This document shows positions 6,787 through 10,436 of a stretch of 10,436 nt of DNA, in pieces. The translations under genes were made by a program, and so were the position numbers. Below the pieces are notes generated by a model. The model searched no databases. It was not told where the DNA came from and saw only the letters and a program-made list of their open reading frames with translations. Source of the stretch: Candidatus Njordarchaeota archaeon. GTDB taxonomy: Archaea > Thermoproteota > JANJXX01 > Panguiarchaeales > Panguiarchaeaceae. Numbering within the stretch: position 1 is the stretch's first letter; every line of letters starts with the position of its first letter. Where the stretch lies: contig JAGSHR010000212.1 in assembly GCA_029855985.1 (NCBI GenBank), positions 1-10,436 on the forward strand, written 5' to 3'.

Positions 6787-7715
6787 AACCCGAGGAGAAA
6801 GAAAAATGGTTATTAGCGGGCGAGATCTCAGCTAAAGCTAGGGACTTTATAGCATCAAAAGTTAGGAAAGGAGTAAAAATTCTTGAACTCTGTGAAGCCG
6901 GGGAAGCCTACATAAAAAAGCTTGGTGGGAAACCTGCTTTCCCAGTGAACATATCGGTCAATAACGTTGCGGCACACTACACTTCACCCCCATTTGATCC
7001 AAGTATCATTGATGATAACTCATTTGTTAAGATTGATGTCGGCGCTCATGTGGATGGATACATTGGGGACACAGCTGTAACTGTTTATGTCGGTAAACAT
7101 GTAAAGGAGGCAAAAAGAATTATGGATGCAAACAAGGAAGCTCTGGAAAAAGCAATTGAGGTAATAAAGGATGGAGTGAGGGTTAGGGATGTCAGTGAAG
7201 TGATTTGGAAAACTGCTCATGAACACGGTTACAGTGTCCTTACAGATCTTAATGGACATGAAATTAAGAGGTACAATTTGCACGCTGGATTAACGATACC
7301 TAACACGCCGCGGAGCCTAGATTTTTTGGGTTTAAACAAGGGTCCCAAGCTCAAAGAGGGAATGGTTATCGCGATTGAACCGTTCTTCATACCTGCTAAA
7401 ACTGATTCAGAAACCGAGCCAGATTACACTAAAACATACATCTTCTCGTTGAGGAAAATGAAGAAACCCAGCGGTTTGATTTACAAAAAATTGTACGCAA
7501 CTTTTAATGGTTTGCCGTTCGCTTTGAGGTGGTTGATAAAGAAAAAGAATCAAATTAACAGTGCATTAAAAATTCTGAACGAGTTGGACAAAAAGAAGTT
7601 ACTGAACGCTTATCCGACTCTAATTGAGGAGAAGAATAGGAATGTTACGCAGTTTGAACACACCGTTCTAGTTGGTAAGTCCTCTGCAACGATTTTAACT
7701 CTCCCCAATCACTAA
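6777..7715 (+). CDS. map: Methionine aminopeptidase, type 2
   Basis: 312 residues, slightly longer than the roughly 295 typical of archaeal MetAP2. It removes the initiator methionine from nascent proteins in the cytoplasm. The metal ligands are all recognisable: Asp87 and Asp98 in KIDVGAHVDGYIGDTA, His161 in LNGHEI, Glu201 in AIEPFF and Glu294 in QFEHTV. The substrate-binding His67 lies in VAAHYTS, and His169 in YNLHAG. The helical insert typical of type 2 enzymes (about 235-280) is present, which separates it from bacterial type 1 enzymes. The ATG lies inside the last codons of the upstream membrane-protein gene, with only a weak ribosome binding site, so translation is probably coupled. 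No catalytic residue is missing. Confidence 0.97.
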   Translation: MALKPEEKEKWLLAGEISAKARDFIASKVRKGVKILELCEAGEAYIKKLGGKPAFPVNISVNNVAAHYTSPPFDPSIIDDNSFVKIDVGAHVDGYIGDTAVTVYVGKHVKEAKRIMDANKEALEKAIEVIKDGVRVRDVSEVIWKTAHEHGYSVLTDLNGHEIKRYNLHAGLTIPNTPRSLDFLGLNKGPKLKEGMVIAIEPFFIPAKTDSETEPDYTKTYIFSLRKMKKPSGLIYKKLYATFNGLPFALRWLIKKKNQINSALKILNELDKKKLLNAYPTLIEEKNRNVTQFEHTVLVGKSSATILTLPNH

Positions 7716-7720
7716 AAGAT

Positions 7721-7729
7721 TTTTAAATA
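7721..7729 (+). promoter_or_regulatory. TATA-like promoter element for the L21e gene
   Basis: TTTTAAATA begins five bases after the map stop codon. Transcription about 26 bp downstream, near 7751, would give a leader of about 23 nt that contains the ribosome binding site at 7761-7767. This suggests the ribosomal protein gene is read separately from map. Inferred from position and composition. Confidence 0.5.
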
Positions 7730-7773
7730 AAACAAAAGGGAAATAAATCAAGATAACGTAGAGGTGACAATAG

Positions 7774-8088
7774 TTGAAGCACAGCAAAGGATTAAGAGCT
7801 AGAACAAGAAAGATACTAAGGAAACACCCAAGGAGAAGAGGTCTGCCTCCGCTAAGCAGAATAATGTACGAGTACCAAGTGGGTGAAAAAGCCCTCATAT
7901 TACTGGAACCATCAGTCCACAAGGGAATGCCCCACAGAAGATTCCACGGAAAAATCGGAGTCATAATCGAGAAGAGGGGCAGAGCGTACGTTTTAGAAGT
8001 CAGGGATGGAAACAAAATAAAGAAAGTTATAGCTAGACCCGAACACCTCAGACCAATAAAAGGAGGTAACCAGGATAAAAGCGGATGA
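7774..8088 (+). CDS. rpl21e: Large-subunit ribosomal protein L21e (eL21)
   Basis: A basic 104-residue protein matching archaeal and eukaryotic eL21, a structural protein of the large ribosomal subunit absent from bacteria. Signature segments are KHSKGLRARTRKILRKHPRR (2-21), RGLPPLSR (22-29), PSVHKGMPHRRFHGKIG (46-62) and KRGRAYVLEVRDG (67-79), ending IARPEHLRP. The start is TTG, supported by GAGGTGA at 7761-7767, six bases upstream. The family's end near RPEHLRP is followed by about ten extra residues (IKGGNQDKSG). Their codons contain the ribosome binding site and start of the next gene, which overlaps by 14 bp. Rare-codon initiation in such an expressed gene is plausible given the strong binding site. 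Confidence 0.97.
   Translation: MKHSKGLRARTRKILRKHPRRRGLPPLSRIMYEYQVGEKALILLEPSVHKGMPHRRFHGKIGVIIEKRGRAYVLEVRDGNKIKKVIARPEHLRPIKGGNQDKSG
8061..8067 (+). promoter_or_regulatory. Perfect ribosome binding site preceding an ATA codon
   Basis: AGGAGGT is the strongest Shine-Dalgarno match in the window. The first usable in-frame codon after it is ATA at 8075, seven bases away. The only nearby ATG (8085) is in another frame and stops after two codons. The site therefore points to non-standard initiation of the following gene, and it lies within the L21e coding sequence. Confidence 0.7.
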
Positions 8089-8605
8089 AATAAAAGAGCT
8101 CAGAGAAATTTACATTAAGCGAATAGACAAGGAGTTAGAGGATCTTAGAAAAGTTGTACTTAGGGAGAGAGACCTCAAAAAAATAGATGAAAAAGAGATA
8201 GAGGGTGCAAAGCTAATCTATTATGTTGTAGAAGTCGGTGACGGTGAAATAGAGTTAATAGTTAGGCTACATCCGCCAGCAAACTTTGACCAAGACCTTT
8301 TAAAACTATTCCTTATTTCTGAAATATTCCCCTACGAGATACTGAAGATATACGAAATGGGCGAGATGGCCCCCAAAATAATCCAATTCTCGAAGAAAAC
8401 ATCGCACGAATTACTAGAGCTAGAGAAGAGCAAGATAGAAAACAAAATAAAGAAGGCAATTGACTCAATGAATCACCCGAAGAAAAAAGTCCTACTAAAA
8501 GCCGCGAAAAAGAAACTTGATGAGTTAAAGAAAGAACCGGAGAAGAATAAGAGAGAAATCGACCTCCTCGTGATGAAAATAAACGAGTTGCTATTCTATA
8601 TCTAA
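8075..8605 (+). CDS. Charged helical protein of unknown function with apparent ATA start
   Basis: The reading frame is open from the stop at 8057 to TAA at 8603-8605. Coding character is clear from about 8075: amphipathic, charge-rich sequence such as KADEIKELREIYIKRIDKEL, then a central beta-rich part (LIYYVVEVGDGEIELIVRLH), and a Lys/Glu-rich helical C-terminus from about 105 onward. No ATG, GTG or TTG occurs in frame before 8357, which would remove more than half the protein. AGGAGGT seven bases before ATA at 8075 makes AUA initiation, giving 176 residues, the best reading. A sequencing error turning ATG into ATA is the main alternative. I do not recognise the family, and it does not resemble RpoF (Rpb4), which often follows L21e in archaea. 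The helical ends and charge suggest nucleic-acid or ribosome association, as an inference only. Confidence 0.75.
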   Translation: MKADEIKELREIYIKRIDKELEDLRKVVLRERDLKKIDEKEIEGAKLIYYVVEVGDGEIELIVRLHPPANFDQDLLKLFLISEIFPYEILKIYEMGEMAPKIIQFSKKTSHELLELEKSKIENKIKKAIDSMNHPKKKVLLKAAKKKLDELKKEPEKNKREIDLLVMKINELLFYI

Positions 8606-8636
8606 ATCCACCTCTAGTAGCAAACCCTTTAACACA

Positions 8637-9176
8637 CTATATCTTTTGGTAGAATTCGTTCTCAAGTATGCTCATAATAATAGTGTCATGCCATTGACCA
8701 TCACGCCAAAGATCATCTCTAAGAACCCCCTCTCTTTTGAAACCAATTTTCTCGTAAACCCTTATGGCTCTAATGTTAAAATCGAATACTCTAAGATAAA
8801 CCTTGTGGAGATTCAGTTCCCCGAAAGCATAGTTTAAAATAACCTTGATGGCATCAGTTCCCAAGCCCTTATCCCATTTGTCCTTCCTCCAAATGGTAAC
8901 TCCTAACTCTGCGTGTCTATTTTTCCAATTAACCTTGTGGAGACCGATGGTTCCTATAAGTTCACCGCTTGATTTCTCGACTATACCAAACACGAAATCG
9001 CTTCCCTTCTTAGCGCGATCCCAACAACTCTTGATAAATTCCTCCTCGTCAACAAGAGAGAAAGGATAAAAGTGAAGAAGAAACTTTCTAACTTCCCAGT
9101 CATTAACATATTTGTGTAGGATCGGGGCATCGCTTAACTCCAAACCCCTTAAGAGGACCTTTTCCCCCTCTAGCAT
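8637..9176 (-). CDS. GNAT-family N-acetyltransferase, RimJ/RimL-like
   Basis: 179 residues from the ATG at 9176. It opens MLEGEKVLLRGLELSDAPIL, the typical RimJ/RimL N-terminus, and contains the acetyl-CoA pyrophosphate-binding pattern in RKDKWDKGLGTDAI (matching R/Q-x-x-G-x-G/A). The family signature NIRAIRVYEKIGFKREGVLR follows, then WRDGQWHDTIIMSIL. Such enzymes move acetyl from acetyl-CoA to the alpha-amino group of proteins or to small amines; the substrate here is unknown. The reading frame extends upstream to GTG 9185 and TTG 9200, but homology begins at the ATG. A TATA-like element at 9207-9214 would place transcription near 9184, so the mRNA may be nearly leaderless, which fits the lack of a ribosome binding site. 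It converges with the charged-protein gene, 31 bp away. Confidence 0.92.
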   Translation of the reverse strand: MLEGEKVLLRGLELSDAPILHKYVNDWEVRKFLLHFYPFSLVDEEEFIKSCWDRAKKGSDFVFGIVEKSSGELIGTIGLHKVNWKNRHAELGVTIWRKDKWDKGLGTDAIKVILNYAFGELNLHKVYLRVFDFNIRAIRVYEKIGFKREGVLRDDLWRDGQWHDTIIMSILENEFYQKI

Positions 9177-9206
9177 AATGAACACGCTTTGGCGACACAA
9201 ACCTTG

Positions 9207-9214
9207 ATTTTAAA
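9207..9214 (-). promoter_or_regulatory. TATA-like promoter element for the acetyltransferase
   Basis: Read on the minus strand this is TTTAAAAT, followed about 26 bp later by the region just before the GTG (9185) and ATG (9176). It implies a leaderless or nearly leaderless transcript. Inferred from spacing and composition. Confidence 0.4.
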
Positions 9215-9284
9215 GATGATTTTTATGCAACATATAAAGAATACAGTCCCAGTGTACAAAGGACAAGACCTAGCAATCCAAAAG

Positions 9285-9292
9285 ATTTAAAA
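9285..9292 (+). promoter_or_regulatory. TATA-like promoter element of tRNA-Glu
   Basis: ATTTAAAA lies about 43 bp before the tRNA 5' end at 9332, nearly the same distance as the element before tRNA-Leu. Transcription would start near 9313. Inferred. Confidence 0.45.
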
Positions 9293-9331
9293 ACAAAAAC
9301 AAAAATGGAGAATAAAAGGGAACATTATAGA

Positions 9332-9440
9332 GCCCCGGTGGTGTAGCCCGGCCAAGCATGCGGGCCTTAACCCTCCCCGTTCGCGAGGAGGGTGGCCAAT
9401 CAAGCCCGCGACGCGGGTTCAAATCCCGCCCGGGGCACCA
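9332..9440 (+). tRNA. tRNA-Glu (anticodon TTC), intron inside the anticodon, CCA encoded
   Basis: The acceptor stem GCCCCGG (9332-9338) pairs with CCGGGGC (9430-9436), followed by A and encoded CCA (9438-9440). The D arm GTGT/GCAT encloses AGCCCGGCCAA, a body typical of archaeal tRNA-Glu. The anticodon stem is CGGGC/GCCCG (9361-9365, 9404-9408), and the T arm is GCGGG, TTCAAAT, CCCGC. The anticodon loop is 38 nt instead of 7. Removing 9369-9399, the intron given by the bulge-helix-bulge motif, leaves the loop CTTTCAA with anticodon TTC, which reads GAA and GAG. The intron lies between positions 34 and 35, so the anticodon is assembled only after splicing. Confidence 0.93.
9369..9399 (+). other. 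31-nt tRNA intron with bulge-helix-bulge splice motif
   Basis: Exon GGCC (9363-9366) pairs with intron GGCC (9394-9397) as the 4-bp central helix. Three-base bulges TTA (9367-9369) and AAT (9398-9400) flank it. Within the intron ACCCTCC (9370-9376) pairs perfectly with GGAGGGT (9387-9393), capped by CG-TTCG-CG. Cutting after the second base of each bulge, as the archaeal splicing endonuclease does, gives exactly this intron. The outer exon helix is weak (one pair, 9362-9401), so this is a relaxed motif. Confidence 0.88.
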
Positions 9441-9485
9441 AGCATTTATCACATTATACTAATTCTTCGGGGTTTCCAAGGGTTA

Positions 9486-9497
9486 ATACTTTAAAAA
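9486..9497 (+). promoter_or_regulatory. Possible TATA-like element upstream of the winged-helix regulator
   Basis: The segment around TACTTTAAAAAT lies in the 182-bp space between tRNA-Glu and the regulator. It would give a leader of roughly 100 nt that includes repeated TTTTTCGT words. Inferred and weak. Confidence 0.25.
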
Positions 9498-9622
9498 TAG
9501 GATTTCTTTGTGAATTCTAGTGCATTGTTACGAATGTGCCTTTTTTCGTGCATTTGCAATATTTTCGTGAAGAAATACGGGGAAAATAGCCTTTTTCGTT
9601 TTTTAGTTGAACGGTGTTTTTG

Positions 9623-10330
9623 ATGGCGAGGGATAAAGAGATAATTTCCAGTATTCTAGAAGTTATCCAAAACTCGCCGTTTGGAGTGACACTTGAGGAG
9701 ATCGTGAAGAAAACGGGGCATCACAGGAACACAGTGAAAAAATACCTGGAGCGATTAAAGGAGTTCGGGTTCGTAGAGTTTAGGAAGGTGGGATACTACA
9801 CCATAGTTTACTCAACTGCAATTTACGAGTTTATAACATATGATTACTCAACCTTATTCTTTGACTCGCTAGTATATGTGCTGACAACAAAATACAAGTT
9901 TAACAGGGAAAAACTACTAGAATTCTCTAAGGACGTATCGAAGGTATTCAGCAAGGAAATAAAGGGCATAATGATAAAGAGCCTATTAAAGGTTAGGGAG
10001 AGAGTTCAAGAGTTAACGGACATAACGATACCGTTAGCGATACCTCACATAAAATTCAAAATAAAAAGCCTTGAGCTAAGCGATAAACTGTTATACTTTG
10101 AGATAATGGGTATAAAAGTTCAAAAATGCACCGAGAAAGACGCCTGCTCATTCTTCCAAGGATACCTTAAAGGTGTACTGGAAACACTCAATATAGTGTA
10201 TGATAAAATTGAGATAGTTGAAGAGAAAAAAGAAAACAATGAAGTGAGATGCAAATATATTGCAATACTAAAGAAAACAATAAAGGAAGTTCTAGAACAA
10301 CTCAAACAAGAAAGTGAAAACAAACAATAA
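9623..10330 (+). CDS. Winged-helix transcriptional regulator with C-terminal V4R-like cysteine domain
   Basis: 235 residues. The N-terminal part (about 4-63) is a winged helix-turn-helix: IISSILEVIQNSPFGVTLEE, then recognition helix HHRNTVKKYLERLKEFGF (33-50) and the wing FRKVGYYTIVYS. A helical linker follows (about 70-135), then a C-terminal module with Cys169, Cys175 and Cys210 (QKCTEKDACSFF and VRCKYIAI) whose layout matches the small protein ending at 4582. V4R-type modules in archaeal regulators bind metals or small ligands, so this is probably a ligand- or metal-responsive DNA-binding protein; its targets are unknown. An in-frame GTG at 9614 is part of the ribosome binding site CGGTG, six bases before the ATG at 9623, so the ATG is chosen. 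The repeated upstream sequences could serve autoregulation. Confidence 0.83.
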   Translation: MARDKEIISSILEVIQNSPFGVTLEEIVKKTGHHRNTVKKYLERLKEFGFVEFRKVGYYTIVYSTAIYEFITYDYSTLFFDSLVYVLTTKYKFNREKLLEFSKDVSKVFSKEIKGIMIKSLLKVRERVQELTDITIPLAIPHIKFKIKSLELSDKLLYFEIMGIKVQKCTEKDACSFFQGYLKGVLETLNIVYDKIEIVEEKKENNEVRCKYIAILKKTIKEVLEQLKQESENKQ

Positions 10331-10417
10331 TTGAACACTGTTTTATTAACAAACACATTTCTAATTAAACCTTACAAGAAGCCGCTCGTTTTTTGAATAT
10401 AGTATAAAATATAACGC

Positions 10418-10436
10418 CTGTCTCTTATACACATCT
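10418..10436. other. Tn5/Nextera mosaic-end adapter sequence (artefact)
   Basis: The final 19 bases, CTGTCTCTTATACACATCT, are identical to the Tn5 mosaic end used in Nextera libraries. They stop exactly at the window edge, so they are read-through left on a contig end and not genomic sequence. Genomic DNA probably ends at about 10417. Confidence 0.97.

Noticed and set aside
7020..7283. Minus-strand open frame of 87 codons inside map
   Set aside because: It is antisense to the catalytic part of methionine aminopeptidase, with no independent support.
8075..8605. RNA polymerase subunit F (rpoF) suggested by position after L21e
   Set aside because: The sequence does not resemble Rpb4/RpoF, and the length of 176 residues exceeds the usual 110 to 120.
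8357..8605. An 82-residue gene starting at the first in-frame ATG
   Set aside because: No ribosome binding site precedes this ATG, and coding character continues upstream to the strong site at 8061-8067.
9366..9403. tRNA-Leu(TAA) or tRNA-Val(TAC) reading of the intron-containing tRNA
   Set aside because: TAA needs a canonical 37/38 intron, which the bulge-helix-bulge pairing does not support, and the variable arm is too short for Leu. TAC needs a cut one base off the bulge rule. The tRNA body is Glu-like.
9270..9452. Minus-strand open frame of 60 codons
   Set aside because: It runs antisense across tRNA-Glu; the open frame reflects the GC-rich tRNA sequence.
1..10436. CRISPR arrays, insertion sequences, integrase or attachment sites
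   Set aside because: No regularly spaced repeats, transposase or integrase genes, or direct repeats of tRNA ends were found on either strand.

Overview
The window is archaeal DNA, AT-rich and densely coded. The signs are ribosomal protein L21e, a type 2 methionine aminopeptidase, TATA-like promoters, GAGGTGA-type ribosome binding sites, and a tRNA interrupted by a short intron with a bulge-helix-bulge splice motif. The lineage cannot be fixed from the sequence. A protein resembling eukaryotic ribophorin I, a subunit of oligosaccharyltransferase, makes an Asgard or related deep archaeal lineage an attractive guess. The last 19 bases match the Tn5/Nextera mosaic end, so the right edge is an untrimmed contig end, probably from a metagenome or single-cell assembly.

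Layout, left to right. A minus-strand asparagine synthetase (asnB) is cut by the left edge. It diverges from a 644-residue secreted-and-anchored protein, the ribophorin I candidate. Next come a NYN/PIN-like nuclease-fold protein with substituted acidic positions, a small four-helix membrane protein, and an unrecognised acidic 187-residue protein. After these lie tRNA-Leu(CAG) and, converging on it, a cysteine-rich V4R-like domain protein.

A divergent intergenic region containing an 18-bp palindrome separates that gene from a plus-strand run: nucleoside diphosphate kinase (ndk), a roughly ten-helix membrane protein, and methionine aminopeptidase (map), whose start overlaps the preceding gene. 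L21e follows with its own promoter. It overlaps an unrecognised charged protein that has no ATG, GTG or TTG at its 5' end and seems to start at ATA behind a perfect ribosome binding site. A GNAT acetyltransferase lies convergently on the minus strand. Last come tRNA-Glu(TTC), whose 31-nt intron splits the anticodon, and a winged-helix regulator with a C-terminal domain resembling the earlier V4R-like protein.

Most genes are housekeeping or translation-linked (L21e, map, two tRNAs, ndk, asnB). The parts most worth following are the ribophorin I-like protein, the ATA-start gene, the split-anticodon tRNA-Glu and the pair of related cysteine-domain proteins. No CRISPR array, transposase, integrase or phage gene was seen. 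No gene-free stretch exceeds 300 bases; the longest, 3599-3839, holds T-rich runs and a TATA-like element.
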